Of a stretch of DNA of 64,000 nucleotides, positions 25,801-34,202 are shown piece after piece. The translations under genes and the position numbers were made by a program. Under the pieces are notes generated by a model, which searched no databases, had not been told where the DNA came from, and was given only the letters and a program-made list of their open reading frames with translations. This DNA comes from an uncultured Sphingomonas sp. (lineage in GTDB: Bacteria; Pseudomonadota; Alphaproteobacteria; Sphingomonadales; Sphingomonadaceae): NCBI GenBank assembly GCA_913775315.1, contig CAJYIX010000009.1, positions 38,605 through 102,604 on the forward strand, read 5' to 3'. Within the stretch, counting starts at the first letter, position 1; the number at the start of each line of letters is the position of its first letter.

Positions 25801-26391
25801 ATGGGTCAGCCGCTTGACGACGCCGCGCTCGACACGATCTTCCGCACCGCGCGCACCTATAACGGCTATGACGACACCCCCGTGACCGAGGATGACGTCC
25901 GGGCGATCTACGACCTCATCAAGATGGGGCCGACGTCGGCCAACCAGCAGCCCGCGCGCTTCGTCTGGGTGCTGGGCGAGGAGGCGAAGGAAAAGCTCGC
26001 CGCCACAGCCAGCGACGCCAATGCCGACAAGATTCGCAAGGCGCCCGCCAGCGTCGTCATCGGTATGGACCTCGACTTCCATGAGCAGCTGCCGTGGCTG
26101 TTCCCGCACACCGACGCCAAGAGCTGGTTCAAGACCGAAGATGCCCTTCTGGAAAGCGCGTTCCGCAATTCCTCGCTTCAGGGTGCCTATTTCATCATCG
26201 CCGCGCGCGCGCTCGGCTGGGATACGGGGCCGATGTCGGGCTTCGACCCCGACAAGGTGAACGCCGCCTTCTTCGGCGACCAGCCGCGCGTGCGCGTCAA
26301 CTTCATCTCGACCTTCGGCAAGGGCGATCCCTCGACGATCTTCGACCGCAGCCCGCGGCCCGAGTTCGAGACGTTCGGGCGCATCGAATAA
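25801..26391 (+). CDS. Nitroreductase-fold malonic semialdehyde reductase (RutE/HadB group)
   Basis: 196 residues: the nitroreductase family with FMN-binding pattern RTARTYNGYDDTPVTED at the N-terminus, MGPTSANQQPARFVWVL, and LQGAYFIIAARALGWDTGPM. These phrases match the RutE/HadB subgroup, which reduces malonic semialdehyde to 3-hydroxypropionate with NAD(P)H in pyrimidine breakdown. No other rut genes are nearby, so the physiological substrate may differ. It follows the Nfu gene by 48 bases; tsaB starts 4 bases after its stop. Confidence 0.88.
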   Translation: MGQPLDDAALDTIFRTARTYNGYDDTPVTEDDVRAIYDLIKMGPTSANQQPARFVWVLGEEAKEKLAATASDANADKIRKAPASVVIGMDLDFHEQLPWLFPHTDAKSWFKTEDALLESAFRNSSLQGAYFIIAARALGWDTGPMSGFDPDKVNAAFFGDQPRVRVNFISTFGKGDPSTIFDRSPRPEFETFGRIE

Positions 26392-26395
26392 GCCC

Positions 26396-27013
26396 TTGCG
26401 TACGCTCGTCATCGAGACTGCCACCGCCGCCTGCTCGGTCGCGCTGATCGACGCAGGCGGCGTCGTCGACGCTCGCCACGAAATCGTCGGCCGCGGCCAT
26501 GCCGAGCGGCTGCTGCCGATGATTGCCGAGCTGGTGGACGGCGGCCAAGCGGACGCGATCCTCGTCGATTGCGGGCCGGGCAGCTTTACCGGCATCCGCG
26601 TCGGCCTTGCCGCCGCGCGCGGGCTCGCGCTCGGCTGGGGGGCGAGCGTCGCCGGGTATAGCGCGCTGCCGCTGGTCGCCGCGCGCGCCTTTGCCGATCG
26701 ACCCGAGCCGACCGCGCTTGCGGTCGTGATGGAAGGGGGGCACGGTGAGGTCTTCGTGCAGGCCTTCGACGCCCCCCTCGCCCCGCGCGGCCCCTTCGCG
26801 TCGCTGACGCCGGCGGCGGCGCTCGACCTTCTCGACCCCGCGCTCCCCATCGTCGGCGACGGCGTGCGGCATCTTGCCGACAGTGGCCGCATGATCGAGG
26901 CGCGCCATCCGGTTGCTGCCGATGCGATCCTGCTCGCCGAGCGCGACCGCAATCTGGCACCCACACCGATCTACGGCCGCGCGCCCGACGCCAAGCTGCC
27001 GGGGCAGCCTTGA
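26396..27013 (+). CDS. tsaB: tRNA t6A biosynthesis protein TsaB
   Basis: 205 residues from TTG 26396. RTLVIETATAACSVALIDAG is the ASKHA nucleotide-binding start, and VDCGPGSFTGIRVGLAAARG is the family signature. TsaB partners with TsaD and TsaE to make threonylcarbamoyl-adenosine at A37 of ANN-decoding tRNAs. rimI follows with a 4-base overlap, an order conserved in many bacteria. The start lies 4 bases after the nitroreductase stop, with no ATG alternative. Confidence 0.94.
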   Translation: MRTLVIETATAACSVALIDAGGVVDARHEIVGRGHAERLLPMIAELVDGGQADAILVDCGPGSFTGIRVGLAAARGLALGWGASVAGYSALPLVAARAFADRPEPTALAVVMEGGHGEVFVQAFDAPLAPRGPFASLTPAAALDLLDPALPIVGDGVRHLADSGRMIEARHPVAADAILLAERDRNLAPTPIYGRAPDAKLPGQP

Positions 27014-27486
27014 GCACCGCGGTCGGTGGCACCGTCCTGCGCCAGAGCGGCCCCGCCGAAGTTCGCCTGATCGATGCGATGATGCGCGAGGGGTTCGATC
27101 CCCTTTATGGCGAGGCGTGGACGCAGAACCAGTGCCTGGGCATCCTGTCGCTACCCGGCGTCTGGCTGACGATCGCCGAACAGGGGGGTGAGCCGGCGGG
27201 TTTCGCGCTCGCCCGGATTGCTGCGGACGAAGCCGAATTGCTGCTCATCGCCGTCCGCCCGGCGATGCGCCGCCGCGGCGTCGGCGCTGCCCTGCTTCGC
27301 GGGATCGTCGCCGACTGCCGCGATCGCATGGCGAGCGTCCTTCATCTCGAGGTCCGCGCAGGAAATGGCGCGATAGCGCTTTACGAACGCGCGGGATTTC
27401 GAAAGGTCGGCGTGCGCCGCGACTATTATCGCGGATCGACGGGCGAAGTCTTCGACGCACACAGCTTCAGTCTCGATCTCGCCTGA
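27010..27486 (+). CDS. rimI: GNAT acetyltransferase, RimI type
   Basis: 158 residues from TTG 27010, overlapping tsaB's stop (TTGA). The acetyl-CoA site is VRPAMRRRGVGAALLRGIV with the R/QxxGxG/A signature; LHLEVRAGNGAIALYERAGF gives the last family motif. RimI acetylates the N-terminal residue of ribosomal protein S18. Placement after tsaB supports the RimI label, though GNAT assignments from sequence alone are loose. Confidence 0.9.
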   Translation: MSTAVGGTVLRQSGPAEVRLIDAMMREGFDPLYGEAWTQNQCLGILSLPGVWLTIAEQGGEPAGFALARIAADEAELLLIAVRPAMRRRGVGAALLRGIVADCRDRMASVLHLEVRAGNGAIALYERAGFRKVGVRRDYYRGSTGEVFDAHSFSLDLA

Positions 27487-27595
27487 CCGAGAAAAAGGCG
27501 GCGCGCCTGCCTTGAAGTCGCCATCCGTTACCCCGATAGGGGCCGCGAGGAATTGCGCAGCAGACGCATCCCGCTTGGGTCGAAAAGGACTAGAA

Positions 27596-28009
27596 ATGGA
27601 TCATCAGAACGCGCTCGACGAAACGCTGGTCACGCTGACCGCGGACATCGTCGCCGCTCATGTCAGCAACAACAGCGTCGCCGTCTCGGACCTGCCGCTG
27701 CTTATCCAGAACGTGCACGGCGCGCTCGCGGGTCTTGGCGGCCCGGCGCCCGAGCCCGAGACGAAGCAGGAACCCGCGGTGTCGGTCCGTGCCTCGATCA
27801 AGCCGGACTATCTGGTCTGCCTCGAGGACGGCAAGAAGCTCAAGATGCTGAAGCGCCACCTGATGACGCATTACCAGATGACGCCCGAGCAGTACCGCGC
27901 CAAGTGGAACCTGCCCGCCGACTATCCGATGGTCGCGCCCAACTATGCCGAGCAGCGTCGCAGCCTGGCCAAGAAGATCGGCCTGGGCACCAAGCGCCGG
28001 AAGCGTTGA
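27596..28009 (+). CDS. mucR: MucR/Ros family zinc-finger transcription regulator
   Basis: 137 residues from ATG 27596 (SD AAGGA). The domain has DYLVCLEDGKKLKMLKRHL and MTHYQMTPEQYRAKWNLPAD: a Cys and two His (HLMTH) that hold zinc in Ros proteins, followed by YPMVAPNYAEQRRSLAKKIG and a basic tail KRRKR. MucR/Ros proteins are H-NS-like silencers of envelope, motility and virulence genes in alphaproteobacteria. The upstream in-frame ATG at 27512 is less likely. A strong hairpin follows. Confidence 0.95.
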   Translation: MDHQNALDETLVTLTADIVAAHVSNNSVAVSDLPLLIQNVHGALAGLGGPAPEPETKQEPAVSVRASIKPDYLVCLEDGKKLKMLKRHLMTHYQMTPEQYRAKWNLPADYPMVAPNYAEQRRSLAKKIGLGTKRRKR

Positions 28010-28015
28010 TGGGAC

Positions 28016-28055
28016 CGGTGGCCCGGACACGCATCCGGGCCGCCGCCCCTTTCTT
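28016..28055 (+). terminator. Terminator after mucR
   Basis: CGGTGGCCCGG (28016-28026) pairs with CCGGGCCGCCG (28035-28045) with one G-U pair, followed by CCCCTTTCTT. It separates mucR from fur. Confidence 0.7.
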
Positions 28056-28115
28056 GCGAGTCGTTCGCTAACCCACGTACTTCCCACGGCGCGTGCGTCC
28101 GATTACATCGGCGCC

Positions 28116-28538
28116 ATGCCCCGCAAGATCGACCTCGAAGCCCTTTGCCACGAAAAGGGCCTGCGCATCACCGAGCAGCGCCGCGTGATCGCCCGCGTCC
28201 TGTCCGAAGCCGAAGACCATCCCGACGTGGAAAAGGTCTATGCCCGCGCCTCCGCCATCGACAGCGGCATCTCTATCGCCACCGTCTATCGCACCGTCCG
28301 CCTGTTCGAGGAGGCGGGCATCCTCGACCGCCACGATTTCGGCGACGGCCGCGCGCGCTACGAACCCTCGCCGGAGGCGCATCACGACCATCTGATCGAC
28401 GTCGAGAGCGGCAAGGTGATCGAGTTCGTCGATCCCGAGCTTGAGCTGCTGCAAAAGCAGATTGCCGAGCGTTTGGGCTTTCGCCTGGTCGATCACCGCA
28501 TGGAACTTTACGGCGTCGCGCTCGACCGCAAGTCGTGA
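28116..28538 (+). CDS. fur: Fur family transcriptional regulator
   Basis: 140 residues from ATG 28116. N-terminal winged helix: GLRITEQRRVIARVLSEA and SGISIATVYRTVRLFEEAG. Metal site: EPSPEAHHDHLIDVESGKV. The CxxC pairs that bind structural zinc in enteric Fur are absent, as in the Fur/Mur/Irr branch of alphaproteobacteria; the His and Glu ligands are kept. It likely controls iron (or manganese) uptake genes. The next gene's GTG overlaps this stop by four bases. Confidence 0.92.
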   Translation: MPRKIDLEALCHEKGLRITEQRRVIARVLSEAEDHPDVEKVYARASAIDSGISIATVYRTVRLFEEAGILDRHDFGDGRARYEPSPEAHHDHLIDVESGKVIEFVDPELELLQKQIAERLGFRLVDHRMELYGVALDRKS

Positions 28539-29404
28539 CCGATCGCGCTGCCGCCGCGCATGATCGCCGCAAGCGCGCGGCGGCGGGCCATCCCGCGCCG
28601 CTGATCCTGTCGCAGCGGCTGCGGCTGTTCATCCGTGTCGCGATGCTGGTGCTGGCGGCGGTGGTCGCGGTGCCGCTCCATTATCTCTGGCGGCTGCTCC
28701 GCCTCTCCTCGCCCTGGCCGCGGCTGTTCCTCAGCACCTGCGCGCGGATCGCGGGGGCGCGGGTCAAGCGGATCGGCACCCCGCTGAAGCGCGACGTGTT
28801 TTACATCGCCAATCACGTGAGCTGGATCGACATCCTCGCCATCGCCGGCACCAGCGGATCGGCCTTCGTCGCCAAGTCGGAACTCGAAAAGGCGCCCGTC
28901 GTCGGCTGGCTCGCCAGCCTCAACCGCACTGTCTACGTCTCGCGCGAATCGCGGATGAAGGTCGCCGAGCAGATCAACGCGCTGCGCGACGCGTTCGCCG
29001 ACAACTGGTCGGTGACGGTGTTTCCGGAGGGAACGACGACCGACGGCCAGTCGCTGCTGCCTTTCAAATCGCCGCTGCTCGCCGTGCTCGACCCGCCGCC
29101 GCCGGGCGTCCTCGTCCAGCCCGTGCTCATGATTTATGACGCGCGCGGCCGCGACCTCGCCTGGATCGGTGACGAAAGCGGCAAGGACAATGCCGTGCGC
29201 GTGCTGGCGCGTGCGGGCGGCTTCGGCGTGCGTTGCGTGTTCCTCGATCCCTTCCACCCGCGCGACTATCCGGGCCGCAAGGCGATCGCCGCCGAGGCCC
29301 GCCGCCGGATCGAGGAAGCCTTCTCGGTCCGCACCGGCCGCCCGCTCGAACCGTTCGTTGGCCATGACTGGTGGGCCGGGCGCCGTGGTGACGAAAGCGC
29401 CTGA
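28535..29404 (+). CDS. plsC: 1-acyl-sn-glycerol-3-phosphate acyltransferase (PlsC-like)
   Basis: 289 residues from GTG 28535 (GTGA overlap with fur). One N-terminal membrane helix ([20 protein letters not shown]), then the acyltransferase motifs: [13 protein letters not shown] (the HxxxxD catalytic pair), [11 protein letters not shown] and [10 protein letters not shown] (substrate phosphate binding). It would acylate lysophosphatidate in membrane lipid synthesis. Homologous proteins may acylate other lysolipids (such as ornithine lipid precursors), so the exact acceptor is open. The gene continues the tsaB-to-corC run; miaB starts 19 bases after its stop. Confidence 0.9.
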   Translation: MTDRAAAAHDRRKRAAAGHPAPLILSQRLRLFIRVAMLVLAAVVAVPLHYLWRLLRLSSPWPRLFLSTCARIAGARVKRIGTPLKRDVFYIANHVSWIDILAIAGTSGSAFVAKSELEKAPVVGWLASLNRTVYVSRESRMKVAEQINALRDAFADNWSVTVFPEGTTTDGQSLLPFKSPLLAVLDPPPPGVLVQPVLMIYDARGRDLAWIGDESGKDNAVRVLARAGGFGVRCVFLDPFHPRDYPGRKAIAAEARRRIEEAFSVRTGRPLEPFVGHDWWAGRRGDESA

Positions 29405-29423
29405 ACGCGCTAAGGGCCCGCCC

Positions 29424-30746
29424 ATGACGACCCCTCCCAAGACCTTTCACGTCAAGTCGTTCGGCTGCCAGATGAACGTCTATGACGGCGAGCGCATGGG
29501 CGAGCTGATGGCGGCAGAGGGCATGACCGCGACCGCCGATGCCGATGCCGCCGACCTCGTCGTGCTCAACACTTGCCACATCCGCGAGCGGGCGACCGAG
29601 AAGGTCTATTCGGACATCGGCCGCATCCGCAAGAACGCGCGCGTGCAGGGCCGCGAGCCGATGATCGCCGTCGCCGGCTGCGTCGCGCAGGCCGAGGGGG
29701 CAGAGATCGTCGCGCGCGCGAAGGTCGACGTGGTAGTGGGGCCGCAGGCGTATCACAACCTGCCCGGCCTCGTCGCCCGCGCCGCGTCGGGCGCCCCCGC
29801 GCTCGACACCGACATGCCGGCGGAATCCAAGTTCGGTGCGCTTCCCCGCCGCCGCCGCGTCGGCCCCTCGGCGTTCCTCACCGTGCAGGAAGGGTGCGAC
29901 AAGTTCTGCACCTATTGCGTCGTCCCCTATACCCGCGGGGCCGAGGTCAGCCGGCCGATGGCGGCGATCGTCGACGAGGCGAAGGCGCTGGTCGATGCCG
30001 GCGCGCGCGAGATCACGCTGCTCGGCCAGAACGTCAACGGCTGGCGGGATGCGGACGAAAACGGGCTGGAGGCGCTGATCCACGCGCTGGACCGGATCGA
30101 GGGGCTGGCGCGCATCCGCTATACCACCAGCCACCCCAATGACATGACCGACGGCCTGATCGAGGCGCATGCTGGCGTCGAGAAGCTGATGCCGTTCCTC
30201 CACCTGCCGGTGCAGGCGGGCAGCGACCGGGTGCTGAAGGCGATGAACCGCAGCCACAGCCGCGACAGCTACCTCCGCCTGATCGAGCGCATCCGTGCCC
30301 GCTGCCCCGACATCGCGCTGTCGGGCGACTTCATCGTGGGCTTCCCCGGCGAAACCGATGCCGAATTCGAGGAGACGCTGAGCCTCGTCGATGCCGTCGG
30401 CTATGCACAGGCGTTCAGCTTCAAGTACAGCCCGCGACCCGGCACCCCGGCGGCGGCGATGGACGGCGCGGTGCCGGCGGACGTGATGGACGAGCGGCTC
30501 CAGCGGCTTCAGGCGGCGCTCAATCGCGATCAGGCCGCGTTCAATGCCGCGTCGCTGGGGCGCAGCTGCACCGTCCTGATCGAGCGCAAGGGCAAGCTGC
30601 CCGGCCAGATGCTCGGCAAGTCGCCCTGGCTGCAATCGGTCCACCTGATGACCGACGCCGCGATCGGCAAGCTGGTCGAGGTCGAGGTCGTCCGCGCCGA
30701 TCCCAATTCGCTGGCCGGCGTCGAGCGGGTCCGCGCCGCCGCGTGA
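29424..30746 (+). CDS. miaB: tRNA-2-methylthio-N6-dimethylallyladenosine synthase MiaB
   Basis: 440 residues from ATG 29424. N-terminal UPF0004 domain with Cys in [26 protein letters not shown] and [10 protein letters not shown] (three ligands of the auxiliary [4Fe-4S] cluster); radical SAM motif [17 protein letters not shown] near residues 155-170; C-terminal TRAM domain with [13 protein letters not shown]. It adds the methylthio group at C2 of i6A37 in tRNAs. The open frame upstream belongs to the plsC region in another frame. Confidence 0.97.
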   Translation: MTTPPKTFHVKSFGCQMNVYDGERMGELMAAEGMTATADADAADLVVLNTCHIRERATEKVYSDIGRIRKNARVQGREPMIAVAGCVAQAEGAEIVARAKVDVVVGPQAYHNLPGLVARAASGAPALDTDMPAESKFGALPRRRRVGPSAFLTVQEGCDKFCTYCVVPYTRGAEVSRPMAAIVDEAKALVDAGAREITLLGQNVNGWRDADENGLEALIHALDRIEGLARIRYTTSHPNDMTDGLIEAHAGVEKLMPFLHLPVQAGSDRVLKAMNRSHSRDSYLRLIERIRARCPDIALSGDFIVGFPGETDAEFEETLSLVDAVGYAQAFSFKYSPRPGTPAAAMDGAVPADVMDERLQRLQAALNRDQAAFNAASLGRSCTVLIERKGKLPGQMLGKSPWLQSVHLMTDAAIGKLVEVEVVRADPNSLAGVERVRAAA

Positions 30747-30809
30747 CCGAAAGGCCACGGTGAGGCGTCGACGCGCGGTTGCGTCATTTTCGCGTTGTAC
30801 GGCGTTCCA

Positions 30810-30826
30810 ACAGTCTGACAGACTGT
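30810..30826. promoter_or_regulatory. Perfect 17-base palindrome upstream of phoH
   Basis: ACAGTCTG-A-CAGACTGT is a perfect inverted repeat with a one-base centre, 24 bases before the phoH start. It could be an operator or a small hairpin in the leader. No T run follows in either direction, so it is not a typical terminator. No family of regulator was matched. Confidence 0.5.
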
Positions 30827-30850
30827 GCCTGTGAAGCGTGAAAGGATCGC

Positions 30851-31846
30851 ATGAGCCGCAAGCCCGTCCCCGCCCGCGCGGGGGAGAAGTCGCGCATCGA
30901 GATCGCCTTCGACCGGCCGGAGATGCTGCCCCAGCTGTTCGGCGAATATGACACCAACCTCGTCGCGCTCGAAAACCGCCTCGGCGTCTATATCACCGCA
31001 CGCGGGGACAAGGTGGGGATCGAGGGGACGGCGGAGAGCGTGGCGCTTGCCCGCGACGTCCTGCAGGGGCTGCACGCGCGGCTGCTCCAGGGGCAGGAGA
31101 TCGACCCCGGCCTCGTCGACGCGGTGATCGCGATGGCGTCCGAACCGACGCTCGACGGCATCATCCGACGCGATCCCAGCGCTCCGCCGCCGATCATGAT
31201 CCGCACGCGCAAGAAGACGATCGTGCCGCGCTCGGCGGCGCAGACCCATTACATGCAGGAACTGGTCGGCAACGACATCATTTTCGCCCTCGGGCCGGCG
31301 GGCACCGGCAAGACCTATATCGCCGTCGCGCAGGCGGTGGCGCAGCTCATTTCGGGCAGCGTCCAGCGCCTGATCCTGTCGCGCCCCGCGGTCGAGGCGG
31401 GGGAGAAGCTGGGCTTCCTGCCCGGCGACATGAAGGACAAGGTCGACCCGTATCTGCGCCCGCTCTACGACGCGCTCTACGACTGCCTGCCCGCCGAGCA
31501 GGTCGAGCGCCGGATCGCCAGCGGCGAGATCGAGATCGCGCCGATCGCCTTCATGCGCGGCCGCACGCTCGCCGACGCCTTCGTCATCCTCGACGAGGCG
31601 CAGAATACGACGCCGATGCAGATGAAGATGTTCCTGACCCGCTTCGGCCAGAACAGCCGGATGGTGGTGTGCGGCGATCCCAACCAGACCGACCTGCCCG
31701 GCGGCGTCGGCGCTTCCGGCCTCAACGACGCGGTCCAGCGGCTGGAGGGGATCCAGGGCCTGTCGATCGTCCGCTTCACCGCCGCCGACGTGGTCCGCCA
31801 CCCGATCGTCGGCCGGATTGTCAACGCGTACGAGGGCGGCGAGTGA
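30851..31846 (+). CDS. phoH: PhoH-like ATPase
   Basis: 331 residues. Walker A is GPAGTGKTYIAVAQAVA, Walker B FVILDEAQNTTPMQMKMFLT, with QTHYMQELVGNDIIFALG before it, the whole PhoH domain. An N-terminal KH-like region (residues about 20-90) suggests RNA binding. PhoH proteins are associated with ribosome or RNA metabolism; the ybeY and corC genes that follow are its usual neighbours. A palindrome sits in its leader. Confidence 0.94.
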   Translation: MSRKPVPARAGEKSRIEIAFDRPEMLPQLFGEYDTNLVALENRLGVYITARGDKVGIEGTAESVALARDVLQGLHARLLQGQEIDPGLVDAVIAMASEPTLDGIIRRDPSAPPPIMIRTRKKTIVPRSAAQTHYMQELVGNDIIFALGPAGTGKTYIAVAQAVAQLISGSVQRLILSRPAVEAGEKLGFLPGDMKDKVDPYLRPLYDALYDCLPAEQVERRIASGEIEIAPIAFMRGRTLADAFVILDEAQNTTPMQMKMFLTRFGQNSRMVVCGDPNQTDLPGGVGASGLNDAVQRLEGIQGLSIVRFTAADVVRHPIVGRIVNAYEGGE

Positions 31847-31904
31847 GTTGCGATTCGCGCCGGCGGCCCCTAGCTGCACGCGCAACGACCGAGGCGAAGA
31901 CACG

Positions 31905-32417
31905 ATGATCGAGGTGGCCGTTCAGGCCGAGGGCGACTGGGGCGACGAGGCCGAGTGGGAGGCCGTCGCCGACCGCGCGGCGCGTGCGGCGATCGGCCGG
32001 ACGCCGCAGGCCGAGTGGTTGGAAAACCCCGCGTCGATCGAGATCGCCGTCCGCCTGACCGACGACGACGAGGTCCACACGCTCAACCGGCAATATCGGG
32101 GCAAGGACAAGCCCACCAACGTCCTGTCCTTTCCGATGATCCAGCCCGACCTGCTCGATACCGTCACGCAGAACAGCGACGATGGCGAGGTGCTGCTGGG
32201 CGACATCGTGCTCGCCCGCGGCGTCTGCGTCGCGGAGGCGGCGGAGCGCGGCGTGGCCGCGTCGGAACATGCCACGCACCTGATTGTTCACGGTTGCCTT
32301 CATTTGCTAGGCTACGACCATCAGAATGATGGCGAGGCCGAGGCGATGGAAGCGATCGAGCGCGCCGTCATGGCCGAGCTTGGCCTGCACGACCCCTATC
32401 CCATCCAAGAGGACTGA
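31905..32417 (+). CDS. ybeY: Endoribonuclease YbeY (16S rRNA maturation)
   Basis: 170 residues. The zinc motif HGCLHLLGYDH (HxxxHxxxxxH) lies near residue 130 and LNRQYRGKDKPTNVLSFP near residue 65, both characteristic of YbeY. It takes part in 16S rRNA 3' end processing and ribosome quality control. The SD (GAGGCGAAG) fits ATG 31905, and the gene is flanked by phoH and corC in the conserved order. Confidence 0.95.
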   Translation: MIEVAVQAEGDWGDEAEWEAVADRAARAAIGRTPQAEWLENPASIEIAVRLTDDDEVHTLNRQYRGKDKPTNVLSFPMIQPDLLDTVTQNSDDGEVLLGDIVLARGVCVAEAAERGVAASEHATHLIVHGCLHLLGYDHQNDGEAEAMEAIERAVMAELGLHDPYPIQED

Positions 32418-32426
32418 CGACCCCCA

Positions 32427-33344
32427 ATGCCCGAGGGCCAAAGTACCAGCGCCGGCAACGGCGACCTTCATCACGGTGCCGATGGCGGCATCTGGCGCGG
32501 CCTTCGCGCCTTTCTCTTCGGCGACGACAATCACGAGACGCTGCGCACGCGCATCGAGGACGTGATCGCCGAGCATGAGCAGGAGGCGGAACGCCCCGTC
32601 GCGGGCGACCTTGCCCCCGTCGAGCGGCAGATGATCCGCAACCTCCTCCATTTCGGCGAGCGCGATGCCGGCGACGTGGGCGTGCCCCGCGCCGACATCA
32701 CCGCGGTCGAGGAAAAGACCGCCTTCGGCGACCTCGTCCAGTGTTTCGCCAAGGAGGGGCACAGTCGCCTGCTCGTCTATCGCGAGAATCTAGACGACGT
32801 GATCGGCATGGTCCACATCAAGGACGTGTTCGCCATCCTCGCCTCGGGCGAACCGCATCCGCCGACGCTCGCCGGCCTGATCCGCGAGCCGCTCTACGTG
32901 CCGCAGTCGATGGGGGCGATCGACCTCCTCCTCCAGATGCAGACCAGCCGCACACACCTGGCGGTCGTGCTCGACGAATATTCGGGGACCGAGGGCCTCA
33001 TCACGATCGAAGACCTCGTCGAGGAGATCGTTGGCGCGATCGAGGACGAGCATGACGACGCGCCCCACGACCTGCTGGTCCCGATCGAGGGGGGCGCGTG
33101 GGAAGCCGATGCGCGCGCCGAGCTGGAGGATGCCGCCCGCCTCGTCGATCCGCGGCTGGGCGAGGTCGAGGAGGATGTCGAGACGCTCGGCGGCCTCGCC
33201 TTCGTCCTCGCCGGCCATGTGCCGCAGGCCGGCGCGTGCCTCAGGCATCCGAGCGGCTGGCAGCTCGAGATCGTCGAGGCCGATTCGCGCCGCGTCGCCA
33301 AGCTGCGCCTGCACCCCCCGCGCGAGGATGCGCCGGAGGAATAG
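32427..33344 (+). CDS. CorC/HlyC-type CBS domain protein
   Basis: 305 residues. A pair of CBS domains (about 75-200: VPRADITAVEEKTAFGDLVQ and GMVHIKDVFAILASGE, then LAVVLDEYSGTEGLITIEDL) and the CorC_HlyC domain (about 215-300, LVPIEGGAWEADARAELEDA). It lacks the membrane helices of the longer DUF21 relatives. It may take part in Mg/Co transport or in membrane protection; named CorC in enteric bacteria. lnt, the usual next gene, is not here. Confidence 0.88.
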   Translation: MPEGQSTSAGNGDLHHGADGGIWRGLRAFLFGDDNHETLRTRIEDVIAEHEQEAERPVAGDLAPVERQMIRNLLHFGERDAGDVGVPRADITAVEEKTAFGDLVQCFAKEGHSRLLVYRENLDDVIGMVHIKDVFAILASGEPHPPTLAGLIREPLYVPQSMGAIDLLLQMQTSRTHLAVVLDEYSGTEGLITIEDLVEEIVGAIEDEHDDAPHDLLVPIEGGAWEADARAELEDAARLVDPRLGEVEEDVETLGGLAFVLAGHVPQAGACLRHPSGWQLEIVEADSRRVAKLRLHPPREDAPEE

Positions 33345-33347
33345 GGC

Positions 33348-34106
33348 TCAGCCCGCCTTGAGCTTCGCCGACTGGAGGTGCCAGCGGCGTTGCTCGGCGG
33401 TCGATCCGTCGATATCGTTGACGCGCCGAACGACGTAACTGCCGGTGAAGCGCTGACGGCGCCCGTCCGCGAGCGTCGCGTCGACCGTGACGGGCACCGT
33501 CGCATAGAGCGAACCTGCCGCGCCCTCGACCGCCTGCTCGCGCGCCGACACCTTAACGCTCACCGTGTCGGCGAAGCCGCGCGCGAAGTCGGCGTAGGAC
33601 TTGCCGCTCGCCTGCCCCTCGCCGCCCCATTGCGCATAGGCGACCGGATAGTCGCGCGCGTTGATCGCGTCGTAATAGAGCCGCACCGTGTCCGCTGCCT
33701 GCTCGGCCTCGCCCGGCGAGCCGCATTCGCGTGGCCGGTCGTCGCCGAAAAGGGCGCAGGAGCGGATGATTTCGGACCGGATCATCGCACAGCTATTGGC
33801 GGCGTTGCACGGCGGGCGCGTCGCGGGGGAGACGGCGCGGCACTGATCGACCAGCGCCTTTGCCTCCGCCGCGCCGATCTCTGCCGAGCAGGCGCGGGGT
33901 TCGCTGGGGATCGGGCTGGCGGGCGCGCTTGCCGGGACGGGCGTCGGCAGCGCGGCGACATCGCCGCCCATGCTCGTCGCCGCGTTGGAAGAGGCCGCGG
34001 GCACGGTGGTCGCGGCATTGTCGGCCCCCGCGACGGGCTGTTCGGGACTGCCGCCGCATCCCGCCAAGAGGAGCGACAGGGTGAGCGCGGGCGCGAGCAT
34101 CTTCAT
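33348..34106 (-). CDS. Lipoprotein with NTF2-like domain
   Basis: 252 residues from ATG 34106. Lipobox LLLAGC at about residues 12-17 and a Pro/Ala-rich linker (PVPASAPASPIPSEPRA). Then a six-Cys region, CSAEIGAAEAKALVDQ to DDRPREC, and a C-terminal domain starting AADTVRLYYDAINARDYPVA that looks like an NTF2-fold (DUF4440/SnoaL-like) module, with AQWGGEG. Probably outer-membrane anchored. Function unknown. It is convergent with corC, 3 bases apart. Confidence 0.72.
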   Translation of the reverse strand: MKMLAPALTLSLLLAGCGGSPEQPVAGADNAATTVPAASSNAATSMGGDVAALPTPVPASAPASPIPSEPRACSAEIGAAEAKALVDQCRAVSPATRPPCNAANSCAMIRSEIIRSCALFGDDRPRECGSPGEAEQAADTVRLYYDAINARDYPVAYAQWGGEGQASGKSYADFARGFADTVSVKVSAREQAVEGAAGSLYATVPVTVDATLADGRRQRFTGSYVVRRVNDIDGSTAEQRRWHLQSAKLKAG

Positions 34107-34202
34107 GCCCGCTGCAAATCGCCGGCTTCGCTCCGGTTCCGGGCGCGCCGGGTTCGTACGCCCAACCCTTTCGCTTTCCCGCCGAGCCGCTATCTCAAGC
34201 CC

